Shown here: piece by piece, positions 36,407-45,912 of the stretch
How positions within the stretch are numbered: the first letter of the stretch is position 1
Layout: every line of letters starts with the position of its first letter
Source: Clostridiales bacterium GWF2_38_85
Lineage (GTDB): Bacteria > Bacillota > Clostridia > Oscillospirales > CAG-382
Reading direction: 5' to 3'
Assembly: GCA_001797275.1 (NCBI GenBank)
Contig: MGOY01000008.1
Span: forward strand, 78,083 to 139,285
DNA: 61,203 nt
The notes under the pieces: generated by a model
Told to the model about the DNA's origin: nothing
Seen by the model: only the letters and a program-made list of their open reading frames with translations
Database searches by the model: none
Translations under genes and position numbers: made by a program

Positions 36407-37045
36407 ATGAATTGTGATTTTATTAATTTGAAGAAAGCCAAAAAGTATAGGCATTTTTCAAATTGCTTTAGTAGCAATATTGAAGTAGTAAAAGAACTAC
36501 TGGACTCAGGAATGAAGATTATTCAATACCGTGAAAAAGATAAGAAGATAATTGAAAAGCACAAGGAATGTGAAATAATCCGAAGGCTTACAAAGGAGTA
36601 TGGAGCGGATTTCATAATAAATGACGATATTGATATAGCAATAATCGTTAATGCAGACGGTGTTCATATAGGCCAAGACGATTTGCCCATTGAAAAAGTG
36701 AGGAAGTTAGTTGGAGATGAAATTATCATTGGACTTTCTACCCATTCGCCCGAGCAGGCAATAGATGCCGCTAAACGTAGTGCGGATCATATTGGCGTTG
36801 GACCGATATTTAGGACATCTACAAAAAAAGATGTATGTGAGCCAGTACGACTTAAATATCTTGAATATGTTATAAAGAATATAGATATTCCGTTCGTTGC
36901 AATAGGAGGTATAAAAGAGCATAATATTGATGAAGTTGCAGCATGCGGTGCAAAATGTATTGCACTTGTAACCGAGATTGTGGGAGCGGATAATATAACA
37001 CAAAAGATTATAGATATAAGGAGAAAGATGGGCATTTTTTCGTAA
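36407..37045 (+). CDS. Thiamine-phosphate synthase family protein (ThiE/TenI-like)
   Basis: 212 residues. The barrel from residue 36 matches ThiE: IIQYREKDKKI, FIINDDIDIAIIVNADGVHIGQDDLP, IIGLSTHSPEQAIDAA, DHIGVGPIFRTSTKK and FVAIGGIKEHNI. ThiE joins the pyrimidine and thiazole parts of thiamine. The N-terminus is odd: the usual first strand (LYAITD-like) is replaced by KKYRHFSNCFSSNIEV, and no good ribosome site precedes the ATG at 36407. It may be a diverged paralogue or have a damaged start. It follows the trp operon by 80 bp. Confidence 0.75.
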   Translation: MNCDFINLKKAKKYRHFSNCFSSNIEVVKELLDSGMKIIQYREKDKKIIEKHKECEIIRRLTKEYGADFIINDDIDIAIIVNADGVHIGQDDLPIEKVRKLVGDEIIIGLSTHSPEQAIDAAKRSADHIGVGPIFRTSTKKDVCEPVRLKYLEYVIKNIDIPFVAIGGIKEHNIDEVAACGAKCIALVTEIVGADNITQKIIDIRRKMGIFS

Positions 37046-37116
37046 TACTTTTTAATCTTGATTATACGGAAAACTATAATTTAGGCAGAATTATATAAAT
37101 CATAGCCTCCTCGTTC

Positions 37117-37692
37117 CTATGATTTATGCTCCATAACAATTTTTAAAAAATGCTCATGAACTGAAGTGTTATTTGTCAATTCCGGATGAAATGCAGTTAC
37201 CAGCTGATTCCCCTGCTTAGCTGCCACAATATTCCTATCAACTTTAGATAATATCTGCGTATTATCTAAGACCTCTTCAATATATGGTGCACGAATAAAG
37301 ATCATCGGAACATTTCCAACATCTTTAAACTCTGCATTAGCCTCAAAGCTGCCTAATTGCCGTCCATAAGCGTTGCGCTTTGCCGTTAATGCCATGCTCC
37401 CAAAATATGTTCTGTCATCATTGGATATTTTTTGTGCCAATAATAACAGTCCTGCACAGGTGCCAAACACAGGGAACCCTTTTTTTATCAAGAGATTAAG
37501 TGGTTCAAATAGATCTAACTCTCGTAGTAATTTGCCCATTACAGTACTTTCTCCGCCGGGAAGAATTAAACCGTCAAAGGGTACATTTAAATCTTTTTTC
37601 TGCCTAATTTGAAAGTGCTCTGCACCGAGTGACTCAAGCATTTGTTCATGTTCAGCAAAAGCACCCTGAACAGCAAGAATACCTATTCTCAT
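37117..37692 (-). CDS. pdxT: Pyridoxal 5'-phosphate synthase glutaminase subunit
   Basis: 191 residues. RIGILAVQGAFAEHEQML, LILPGGESTVMGKLL, FGTCAGLLLLAQ (nucleophile Cys) and AFHPELTNNTSVHEHFL (His/Glu) are the PdxT motifs. Supplies ammonia to PdxS. A 9-bp inverted repeat (37097-37125) spans the stop codon and may end the transcript. Confidence 0.97.
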   Translation of the reverse strand: MRIGILAVQGAFAEHEQMLESLGAEHFQIRQKKDLNVPFDGLILPGGESTVMGKLLRELDLFEPLNLLIKKGFPVFGTCAGLLLLAQKISNDDRTYFGSMALTAKRNAYGRQLGSFEANAEFKDVGNVPMIFIRAPYIEEVLDNTQILSKVDRNIVAAKQGNQLVTAFHPELTNNTSVHEHFLKIVMEHKS

Positions 37693-37697
37693 CGTTA

Positions 37698-38573
37698 TTA
37701 TTTACCTCTTTCAGCCATTAACAGCTCGATTTCCTGTTCATTTATTCCAACCATTGCCTCACCCAGATCCTCCGATAATTTTGCAAGTAACACAGCATCA
37801 TTGAAATTTGTGACAGCTTTTACAATAGCAGCTGCGCGTTTTGCAGGGTTTCCCGATTTGAAAATACCGGAACCCACAAACACGCCCTCGGCTCCTAATA
37901 GCATCATTAGTGCGGCATCGGCAGGAGTAGCAATACCGCCTGCAGCAAAATTAACTACAGGAAGCTTGCCGTTTTCATGAACAAACTTAATAAGGTCAAA
38001 TGACACCATCAATTCCTTTGTGGTCTGATACAATTCGTCTTGGCGCATAGACTGGATACGGCGTATCTCGTTTGTCATCATACGCATATGACGTACAGCC
38101 TGTACAATATCTCCTGTACCCGGTTCGCCTTTGGTGCGAATCATGGATGCCCCTTCGCTTATGCGTCTTAATGCTTCACCTAAGTCTTTCGCACCGCATA
38201 CAAAGGGAACATTAAATTGTGTTTTATCAATATGGTATTTGTCATCGGCAGGAGAAAGCACTTCGCTTTCATCAATATAATCAATTTCAAGCGCTTGTAA
38301 GATTTGAGCTTCTGTAAAGTGCCCGATCCGTACTTTAGCCATAACAGGAATAGAAACAGAACTTTGAATTCCTTTGACCATGCTCGGGTCACTCATACGG
38401 GATACACCACCAACAGTACGGATATCAGCCGGAATACGCTCCAAGGCCATAACGGCACAAGCTCCTGCTTCTTCAGCAATTTTTGCCTGTTCTGGAGTCG
38501 TAACATCCATTATTACCCCACCCTTTAGCATTTGTGCCAGTTCCTTATTTAATGTATATCGATTATTTCCCAT
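37698..38573 (-). CDS. pdxS: Pyridoxal 5'-phosphate synthase lyase subunit
   Basis: 291 residues. [50 protein letters not shown] (catalytic Lys), [15 protein letters not shown] and [22 protein letters not shown] are family-defining. Makes PLP from ribose 5-phosphate, glyceraldehyde 3-phosphate and ammonia. AGGAGG before the ATG; 5 bp upstream of pdxT. Confidence 0.98.
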   Translation of the reverse strand: MGNNRYTLNKELAQMLKGGVIMDVTTPEQAKIAEEAGACAVMALERIPADIRTVGGVSRMSDPSMVKGIQSSVSIPVMAKVRIGHFTEAQILQALEIDYIDESEVLSPADDKYHIDKTQFNVPFVCGAKDLGEALRRISEGASMIRTKGEPGTGDIVQAVRHMRMMTNEIRRIQSMRQDELYQTTKELMVSFDLIKFVHENGKLPVVNFAAGGIATPADAALMMLLGAEGVFVGSGIFKSGNPAKRAAAIVKAVTNFNDAVLLAKLSEDLGEAMVGINEQEIELLMAERGK

Positions 38574-38693
38574 GTGTTTACCTCCTAAAATATGTTGACT
38601 TTTACTTTATTACTGATTATTATTATAGTGCAATCTGATATTAAATAAATATTCAGTTTGTAATAATTTTATAATACCAGACTATGAGGATAT
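38574..38693. promoter_or_regulatory. pdxS-pdxR divergent control region
   Basis: 120 bp, AT-rich, between divergent pdxST and the MocR regulator gene. A TATAAT on the minus strand lies near 38625. MocR regulators usually bind direct repeats in such gaps; I see no unambiguous pair. Confidence 0.5.
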
Positions 38694-40100
38694 ATGATTA
38701 CATTTATTTTTGATAATAATATTAAAATGCCTATGTATGAGCAGCTTTATAGGTTTATACGAGTAGAAATAGAGAATGGCAGGCTACATTCCGATGAAAA
38801 AATGCCATCGAAGAGAAAGCTTGCCATTCATTTAAAAATTAGCACCATTACTGTAGAAACTGCTTATGCTCAATTAGTAGCCGAAGGATACCTAAGAGCA
38901 GTTCAAAAAAGCGGTTATTTTGTTCAATCTTATGAGAGCAATTTATTAAACGTGGAACCTTTCATCCCAGAAACGCCTGTTATTTACAACGAATCACAAG
39001 AAAAATACGATTACGATTTCAAGACCAATGTTGTTGGCACCAATCTCTTCCCTTTTACAACATGGGCGAAGCTGGCCCGAGAAGTGTTGTCTGAAAGTAG
39101 AAATGAATTGTTGAATATTACTCATCCCCAAGGCTCCTTTTTACTTAGAAAAGAAATAGCTGATTATCTCTATAACTTTCGAGGAGTAAAAGCAAATACC
39201 GAGCAAATTGTAGTGGGAGCAGGTTCGGAATACCTGATGGGATTGATTATTCAGCTATTGGGGAGAAAAAATATTTATGCTGTAGAAAACCCGGGCTATA
39301 GTAAGATTTATAAAATATTTCAGAGTAATGATGTAACAACTGTCCCTGTTTCTCTTGATGAGCAGGGGCTTAGTGTAAATAAGCTAAGGAAAACAAAGGC
39401 AAATGTTGTTCATGTCACTCCTTCTCATCAGTTCCCGTTAGGTATTATAATGCCGATAAGTCGTCGGATATCACTATTAAACTGGGCAAGCGAAAGCAGT
39501 GATAGATATATTTTAGAGGACGATTATGATAGTGAATTTCGTTTTGCAGGACATCCGATTCCAGCTTTACAAGGGCTTGATTTTTTGGGAAAAGTCATTT
39601 ATATTAATGCTTTTACAAAAAGTCTGGCTCCTTCATTAAGAATTAGCTACATTGTTTTACCTCCACAATTACTTGAAGTATATCAGAAAAGATTTATGTT
39701 CTATTCCTGCACAGTACCGAATTTTGAGCAGTATATACTCAGCAAATTCATGTGCAAAGGCTATTTTGAACGCCATTTAAACCGTATGCGCAATGCTTAT
39801 AAAGAACGTAGAGATTTGTTTATTAACGCAATATCTCGTAGCAACTTAGCTGATAGCATCGATATTATTGGACAAGATGCAGGGTTGCATCTTCTAATGC
39901 AGATAAAGAATGGTCTAAATGAAACGCAGCTTGTTAATAGAGCTAAAGACGCAAGTGTTCGGGTTTATGGTTTGTCGGAGTATTATAATTCTGTTATTCA
40001 GAATTTTCCCAAAAGCACGGTAGTAATAGGTTACTCTGGCTTACAACCATCTCAAATCGATGAAGCAGTAAAGCGATTAGAAAAAGCTTGGAAGATATGA
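38694..40100 (+). CDS. pdxR: MocR/GntR-family regulator of PLP synthesis
   Basis: 468 residues. N-terminal GntR winged helix (YEQLYRFIRVEIENGRL, KMPSKRKLAIHLKISTITVETAYAQLVAEGYL) joined to an aminotransferase-fold domain: VGAGSEYLMGLIIQLLG, VENPGYSKIYKIFQ, VTPSHQFPLGIIMP, ILEDDYDSEFRF and YINAFTKSLAPSLRISY, which carries the PLP lysine. It is divergent from pdxS, as expected for PdxR, an activator that senses PLP. Confidence 0.92.
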   Translation: MITFIFDNNIKMPMYEQLYRFIRVEIENGRLHSDEKMPSKRKLAIHLKISTITVETAYAQLVAEGYLRAVQKSGYFVQSYESNLLNVEPFIPETPVIYNESQEKYDYDFKTNVVGTNLFPFTTWAKLAREVLSESRNELLNITHPQGSFLLRKEIADYLYNFRGVKANTEQIVVGAGSEYLMGLIIQLLGRKNIYAVENPGYSKIYKIFQSNDVTTVPVSLDEQGLSVNKLRKTKANVVHVTPSHQFPLGIIMPISRRISLLNWASESSDRYILEDDYDSEFRFAGHPIPALQGLDFLGKVIYINAFTKSLAPSLRISYIVLPPQLLEVYQKRFMFYSCTVPNFEQYILSKFMCKGYFERHLNRMRNAYKERRDLFINAISRSNLADSIDIIGQDAGLHLLMQIKNGLNETQLVNRAKDASVRVYGLSEYYNSVIQNFPKSTVVIGYSGLQPSQIDEAVKRLEKAWKI

Positions 40101-40184
40101 GTGAATTCAGAAGATAAAAAAACTCATATTCTATATATAACTAACTATTGATTTAGGACACAATATATGATATAATAGTGTTGG

Positions 40185-40685
40185 GTGATGAAGATGAAGA
40201 AAGCGGAAATAACCAACACACATGGAGAAACAAAAGCAAGCTTGAAAAGAGCAATCAGCAAGTATTCAGAAGTAAAGAAAGCTGAGATAAAAATAACAGT
40301 AGTCATGCTGTGCATGGAAGGCTACGGCTCAAACGAAATTGCACAGATGCTTTGCATCCACAAAGATACTGCAAGTAAGTATGTTAAGCTGTTTAATGAA
40401 GGTGGACTTGATAAACTTTTGGATTACAAAACAAGCCCGGGAAGAAAACCTCGCTTGACTGAACAGGAAAAAGAAATGCTTCACGAAGCATTGTTATCCA
40501 CACCTTTGGATATGAACTGCGGCGAAAGCGTGAACCGGACAACTACAGAATTGCAGACATTCATAAAGAATGAGTTCAATAAGGAATTGTGTACAGCAGC
40601 GATCCTGAAAATGCTGAAAAATATGGGATATTCCTTTACCAGACCAACTTATGTGCTTGCGAAAGCCTCTAAAAAAAATAGCTGA
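40185..40685 (+). CDS. IS630 transposase, N-terminal frame (HTH)
   Basis: 166 residues. Helix-turn-helix region YGSNEIAQMLCIHKDTASKYVKLFNEGGLDKLLDYKTSPGRKP is typical of IS630 orfA. A stop follows an A8 run at about 40667-40674; the second frame continues the protein, shifted by one. ATG at 40185 or 40191/40197. Confidence 0.88.
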   Translation: MMKMKKAEITNTHGETKASLKRAISKYSEVKKAEIKITVVMLCMEGYGSNEIAQMLCIHKDTASKYVKLFNEGGLDKLLDYKTSPGRKPRLTEQEKEMLHEALLSTPLDMNCGESVNRTTTELQTFIKNEFNKELCTAAILKMLKNMGYSFTRPTYVLAKASKKNS

Positions 40686-41244
40686 ATTCGAAAACGACTT
40701 CCATAATATGATTAATGATATAGATAATGACACAGTTGTTCTTTTCGAAGATGAAAGCTATATAAGAGACTATCAGGCATTATGTGCAACATGGTGTCTT
40801 AAAGGAAAACAGAGAAAAATCAAAACATATGGTCAGCATAAGGGCGTGGGTTTATTTGGGGTTCTTGATTACATAAACGGAAACATAATCGTTGAAGCAG
40901 CAGAGCAACTGAACGCACAAAGCTTTCAGGACTTTCTTGAACACAAGGTACTGCCGGCATTTAAGAATAAAAAGATAATAATGATTCTTGACAACGGAAA
41001 GATTCATCATGCAAAATGCTTAGCTGAATTCAAAGAGTTGCACAAAGATCAACTGATATTCATGTTCTTGCCGCCTTACGCACCGGCGATAAATCGCATT
41101 GAAGGCTTATGGAAATGGCTGAAGCATAATGCTATCCACAATCGTTTCCTGAAAGGGATTAACGAGATTCGTGATGCTGTTCATTGCTTCATCTCAGCTA
41201 TCAGACTCAAGCGTAACATCATCCGCAAACGCTTGTGCTGGTGA
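40651..41244 (+). CDS. IS630 transposase, C-terminal DDE frame
   Basis: About 197 codons. VVLFEDESYIRDY (first Asp), MILDNGKIHHAK (second Asp) and FLPPYAPAINRIEGLWKWLK (Glu) give the DDE catalytic triad. The frame has no ribosome site of its own and overlaps the first frame by 35 bp at the A8 run, so it is probably expressed as a fusion by slippage, or the element is split by a mutation. Confidence 0.88.
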   Translation: MCLRKPLKKIAEFENDFHNMINDIDNDTVVLFEDESYIRDYQALCATWCLKGKQRKIKTYGQHKGVGLFGVLDYINGNIIVEAAEQLNAQSFQDFLEHKVLPAFKNKKIIMILDNGKIHHAKCLAEFKELHKDQLIFMFLPPYAPAINRIEGLWKWLKHNAIHNRFLKGINEIRDAVHCFISAIRLKRNIIRKRLCW

Positions 41245-41273
41245 CCTAATTATTTTGTTAGTTATATATAGGT

Positions 41274-41303
41274 GGAACGCAGTTAATTGACTGCGTTCTT
41301 TTA
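41274..41303 (+). terminator. Intrinsic terminator beside the IS
   Basis: GAACGCAG / CTGCGTTC hairpin followed by TTTTATTG, immediately after the IS right end. Confidence 0.75.
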
Positions 41304-41330
41304 TTGTTTTAACAATAACCCCAATGATTA

Positions 41331-41365
41331 AAAAAGCTTAGCGGGATTTAACGCTAAGCTTTTTA
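41331..41365. terminator. Terminator downstream of the solute-binding protein gene
   Basis: AAAAAGCTTAGCG / CGCTAAGCTTTTT hairpin with T-runs on both strands; 9 bp beyond the 3' end of the minus-strand gene. Confidence 0.85.
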
Positions 41366-41373
41366 AAGTAATA

Positions 41374-42882
41374 TTAATCGTTATTATAATTTTCTATAAT
41401 TTCATCAATTTTCGTTTGCATTATATCTTTTATTGAATCAAGTGATGAGACAATATCTGTGCTTCTTGATGACATTAAACTATCAAGAACTCCCTTTACT
41501 CCACCGAAATTATATACTTCTCCTGTATCATATATTATATTATTGAATATTATATCGAGCATTTCAAGACTTTCGCTATCTCTTGCATCCTTGCGTTTGA
41601 GATTAACTTCATAATATGCCGGAGTAATTGTATTCTTTGCTTCAGCAGAAAGCATCTCAATTATATATGCAGAGTATTCGGGATCGTCACAGACCATTGG
41701 AATTGCAATTCCTGCAACTTCCCCGCTGCCGCAATATGAACAATATTCATCTTGTTCCTCACTCCATAATGGAGATGGTATAATTCCAAAATTCAAGTCT
41801 GACTGTTGTCTTGCTTTAGTTGTTGCTGAGAATGCAGACGGTCTGAACAATGCTCTGCCCTCAAGGAATGTTGCAAATGATGTTGTCCATATCGGTTCCG
41901 GGAACTCCTGAGCATATACATACCAGTTACCTTCCTGGAAGGTTTCGAGTATCTTTTGTAAAATATTTATTGATTCTGCTGAGGTTATGTTTAAATAAGG
42001 AAGATCATCCTGATCCTTACCACATATCTTTTGATTTGCAGCGCCGTATATTCCAAGTGCATCATTATATGATGTTAAAAGGCCATATATATTTTCGTTT
42101 GAAATCAAGTCGTCCGGCGAATTTATACTTGTTACGGTTTTTGCCATTTCGATCATTTTATCGAATGTCCATTGATGATCTCTTACCAACTGATATGGAT
42201 CATCAAGGCTGTACTCTTCAATCATATCTTTATTAAATAAAATTGAAGGTGTACAGACTTTATTTAAAATTGTAATATCACCGGTTGTGAAATACGCTTT
42301 ATTTGCAACAGAAAACGCTTCAGTTGCATTTCGATCAAACCAAGGAGCTGATAAATCCAACTCTTCTATAGTTGAAAGATCGTACAATAAACCTTCCTGA
42401 GCAATAAGCGCAAGATATGAGAGAGCAGGCATTACAGCATCGTATTCACCTGTACCTGCTGTATAATCATTTCTGATGTCCGTATTTATAGTATCACTTT
42501 TAATTACATTTAATTTAATATTGTAATTCTCTTAAACACGGTCATTTCTTTTTGTTACAGCATCATCAAGCAACTCACCGTATAAAACGCTTCCGGTTGT
42601 AAAATCGTCCGATTGATAAGTAACAAAAGCTTCACCTCTGACTAAAATGGTGAATTCTCTTTCTTCCCAGTCAACGACTTCTCTTTTTGACACATAGTTA
42701 CCACTCGCATCTTTGTATTCATCGGTGCTTGTTTCTGCAGATTCTGCTTGACTGTTCAATATCGATTCTTCTGATATAATATCTGAAGTATCATTCGATG
42801 AATTACATGATGAAATTAATACAATTGTAATAACTACCATTAAAAGAATGCTGATTATTTTTCTACTATTAAGATGACTCAT
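41374..42882 (-). pseudogene. Solute-binding lipoprotein split by one in-frame nonsense codon
   Basis: A lipoprotein signal (IISILLMVVITIVLISSC) starts at 42882. The frame runs through DWEEREFTILVRGEAFVTYQ to TKRNDRV, hits TAA at 42532-42534, then continues in the same frame as ENYNIKLNVIKSDTINTDIR into a long solute-binding domain. That domain contains FNKDMIEEYSLDDPYQLVRDHQWTFDKMIEMA and ends at 41374. Everything except the one stop (probably GAA to TAA) is intact, about 502 codons. It resembles extracellular sugar-binding proteins of ABC systems and the lipoprotein at 10164-12008 in general style. No permease genes adjoin it. Either a recent pseudogene or a sequencing error. Confidence 0.85.
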
Positions 42883-43243
42883 GTTAAACTCCTTTCAACT
42901 ATTGAATATAAATATTTATATCATGTTTTTAAATTTTTGTCAATAATTAATGATATTAATTGTAATATATTTTATATTTATTATGTATTTTAATTAAACG
43001 ATTCTTGTTTTAATATTGAGTTTTATAAGTAACCATTATATAACATATATATTTGTTTTTATATTACTGATTTATGGTTTATATTATACAATAATTACTC
43101 TTTTTATTTGTCTGTTATTTATAATATTAACATTTTGTATCCATTTCATGTTGACAAATCTATGTAATTATATTAAAATAAATTTGCCACAAATAATATC
43201 TATAATTCAACTTGTGTGGCGTATATATGAAAGGAGTATTAAC

Positions 43244-45769
43244 ATGCAAACAACAAACAAAAAAATCCTTGCAATTTTTCTATCCCTTTGCATGTTAATG
43301 TCGATTAGTTCAGTCAGCATATCGGCATTAACATTGTATGTTGGCGGTTCATTGGGAAGCGGAACAATCACAACGGCTGCAAATCGAACTCTTGCGACAG
43401 GTGTAACTTACTCAACAGCTGTTTATACAGACAGCAGTGGTGATTCACAACAAGTATATGCACTTGCTTTCAATCCAAAAACAAGCAATTATATGCCTTA
43501 TGTTTATTCAAAGTATTCAGGATACGGTGCAACCACTCTTGTTTCAGCTCAAAGTGCTGAATCTAAATACGGATTGAATGTACTCGGTGGTGTTAACGGC
43601 TCGTTCTTCTCTTATGTTGGCACTTGCTGTAACACATATGGTGGAGTTAATATATCTGACGGAAAAATAATTCAAGGCTGTAACAGCAACGGAGCAACCT
43701 ATATGCTCGTATTTGACAGTACCGGAAACAGCGACCTTGTATATTCAAGGGTTGCATATTCTCTTGCTGTAAACGATTCAACATGGTCTGGTGCTCTTCA
43801 AAATATAAACATGTTCCCATATACAACCGGAGCAGGCATTTATTACTACGACACAAGCTGCGGAACATCAACCGATACAAACACAGCAGGCGTTGAGATT
43901 GTATTTAACAAGACAAATAATACAGAAATTACTGTTGGCGGTGCATTGCAAGGTACAGTTGCTGAAATAAGAAGTTACGTTAGCGATGGTGGTTCAATTG
44001 GATTCAATCAATTTGTTCTATATGCAAGTGATGCAAGCTCCTGGGCATCAAGTCTTCGTGCTTTGTCTATAGGAGATACGGTTGAAATAAATGCATACGA
44101 AACATTAACTGCCGCACAGGAAAAAATGGAGAACGCATCAAGCGCACTTGTAACCTATGGTTATCACATCGTTGCCAACGGTGTTAATATAACTGACAGC
44201 GACGGACTTGGATATGATTTCAATATCGCAAGTGCTCAAAGAACAGCAATAGGTGTTAAGGCTGACGGTACTTTGATTATCGTAGCAACAAACGGAAGAA
44301 CAACCACATATCCCGGCCTTACAGTTTACGAGCTTGCTGATATGTTAATCGGACTTGGCTGTGTAACAGCTGTAAACCTTGATGGTGGCGGTTCAACTCA
44401 AATGACAGTTGAAAATACGTCCGGTGTTCTTGAAGCTGTTTATGCAAGCACAAGAAGAGTAGCAAACAGTCTTCTGATTATCCAGAGGCCGACTATTTCA
44501 TCTACCGCTTCAACCACATTATCAAATCTCGTTACATCAGCCGGAACATATCTCTCAAATTATGTTTTATCAAATCAGACAGCAATGCAGGACGCTTATG
44601 ATTACGGTTATAATGTTCTCCATACATCAACATCAATGCCGGGTGATTATACAAAAGCAATTATGAAGCTTCAGGAAGCTATTGCTGATGTTCAGATTCT
44701 CGGTTATACTACCGGTATATATCAAACCTCATCATCTCTCACAATGCGTGCAAGTGCTTCTGACACCGCTGCAGTTGTAACAACATTACCGGATGGCGCG
44801 AGTTTCTCAGTAACCAGTGTTTCAGGGGATTTCGGCTACACAAAATATCTCACCTATACCGGTTGGGTCAGAATCAATGCGGCAACAAGAATAGGTGATC
44901 TTTCTACTGCCGGTGCAACAATAAACTGTGTTGATGAACGTACAGCAGGATCCAACTTTACCGTTTCATGGGCAAGTGTTCCGGGTACTGCAAGCTATAC
45001 TTACAAAGTAATCGAGCTTGCCGGAGAACCCGACCCAGGAAATCCAAATGAGTCATTAAATTCGGTAGAACTTGCATATGTTCAAAACACCCTCTCAACC
45101 AGTGTAACAATTCCGGCAGCAAATATGACCGACGGTAAATATCTCAAGGTCGCTGTTGCTGTAAACTATCCATCCTCAAGCACATGGGCTATAAAATATG
45201 TTACAGGCTCTGAACTGCCGTTTACTGATGTTTTAACAACATCATGGTATTATGAACCCGTTAAGTTTGTTTATTTCAATGGACTGTTCAGCGGTACTAC
45301 ATCAACAACCTTCAGTCCTGAAAATAATATGACACGTGCGATGATGGTTACTGTACTTTACAGAATGGCAGGTGAACCCACTGTATCAGGTACATTACCG
45401 TTTACTGATGTTCCTGTAGGTTCATATTATTATAATGCTGTACTTTGGGCAACCCAAAACGGTATTACAAGCGGAACCAGTTCGACAACATTCAGTCCTG
45501 ATGATAATGTTACCCGTCAACAGGCTGCTGTATTCATTTACAGATATGCAAATCTTGAAAATTGTGATATGACAATCTCAAGCGGATTTGACCTCACGAG
45601 CTATTCTGACTACAGCAGTATCGCAAGTTATGCTTTAACTCAAATGACATGGGCGGTTGATAAAGGTGTAATGTCCGGAAGTAACAATATGCTATATCCG
45701 ACTGCAAATGCTACAAGAGCTGAAATAGCTGCTATGCTTCGCAATTTTGATATTAATGTACTTCAATAA
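43244..45769 (+). CDS. Secreted SLH-anchored phosphodiester glycosidase (NAGPA domain)
   Basis: 841 residues. Signal peptide KKILAIFLSLCMLMSISSVSISA. A NAGPA/DUF2233 domain covers about residues 60-420, with GGVNGSFFSYVGTC, RTAIGVKADGTLIIVATNG and AVNLDGGGSTQM, the family's catalytic-region motif. An SH3-like module (SLTMRASASDTAAVVTTL, then GWVRINAATRIG) and an Fn3-like segment follow. Three SLH repeats end the protein (LPFTDVLTTSWYYEPVKF, LPFTDVPVGSYYYNAVLW, then LTQMTWAVDKGVMSG), which bind the cell-wall polymer. Such enzymes remove sugars linked by phosphodiesters, for example N-acetylglucosamine-1-phosphodiesters. AAAGGAG precedes the ATG at 43244; the longer upstream frame is non-coding-like. 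Confidence 0.9.
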   Translation: MQTTNKKILAIFLSLCMLMSISSVSISALTLYVGGSLGSGTITTAANRTLATGVTYSTAVYTDSSGDSQQVYALAFNPKTSNYMPYVYSKYSGYGATTLVSAQSAESKYGLNVLGGVNGSFFSYVGTCCNTYGGVNISDGKIIQGCNSNGATYMLVFDSTGNSDLVYSRVAYSLAVNDSTWSGALQNINMFPYTTGAGIYYYDTSCGTSTDTNTAGVEIVFNKTNNTEITVGGALQGTVAEIRSYVSDGGSIGFNQFVLYASDASSWASSLRALSIGDTVEINAYETLTAAQEKMENASSALVTYGYHIVANGVNITDSDGLGYDFNIASAQRTAIGVKADGTLIIVATNGRTTTYPGLTVYELADMLIGLGCVTAVNLDGGGSTQMTVENTSGVLEAVYASTRRVANSLLIIQRPTISSTASTTLSNLVTSAGTYLSNYVLSNQTAMQDAYDYGYNVLHTSTSMPGDYTKAIMKLQEAIADVQILGYTTGIYQTSSSLTMRASASDTAAVVTTLPDGASFSVTSVSGDFGYTKYLTYTGWVRINAATRIGDLSTAGATINCVDERTAGSNFTVSWASVPGTASYTYKVIELAGEPDPGNPNESLNSVELAYVQNTLSTSVTIPAANMTDGKYLKVAVAVNYPSSSTWAIKYVTGSELPFTDVLTTSWYYEPVKFVYFNGLFSGTTSTTFSPENNMTRAMMVTVLYRMAGEPTVSGTLPFTDVPVGSYYYNAVLWATQNGITSGTSSTTFSPDDNVTRQQAAVFIYRYANLENCDMTISSGFDLTSYSDYSSIASYALTQMTWAVDKGVMSGSNNMLYPTANATRAEIAAMLRNFDINVLQ

Positions 45770-45782
45770 TTAAAATAAATAC

Positions 45783-45806
45783 GGGGTGTGCGATTTGCAC
45801 ACCCCT
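45783..45806 (+). terminator. Terminator after the SLH protein gene
   Basis: GGGGTGTGC / GCACACCCC around GATTT, then TCTGTTATAT. Confidence 0.75.
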
Positions 45807-45912
45807 CTGTTATATCTATAAATTAGAAAGAAAACGAACCGGTTTTGATTTTTTCTATAAACTCAAGCAGATTCTTACCGGACTTGTTCAATGCTTCCTG
45901 CTCCTTTATATT

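Larger units (their letters stand above)
40131..41271 (+). mobile_element. IS630-family insertion sequence
   Basis: About 1.14 kb bounded by inverted repeats containing TATATAACTAAC on the left (40133-40145) and its complement on the right (41258-41270), with a further imperfect match TTTAGG/CCTAAT inside. IS630 elements insert at TA; the TA-rich ends prevent choosing the exact boundary. It carries two overlapping transposase frames. Confidence 0.85.

Noticed and set aside
43016-43243. Extended N-terminus of the SLH protein
   Set aside because: The extension has no ribosome site, is AT-driven hydrophobic sequence, and the ATG at 43244 has AAAGGAG followed by a proper signal peptide.
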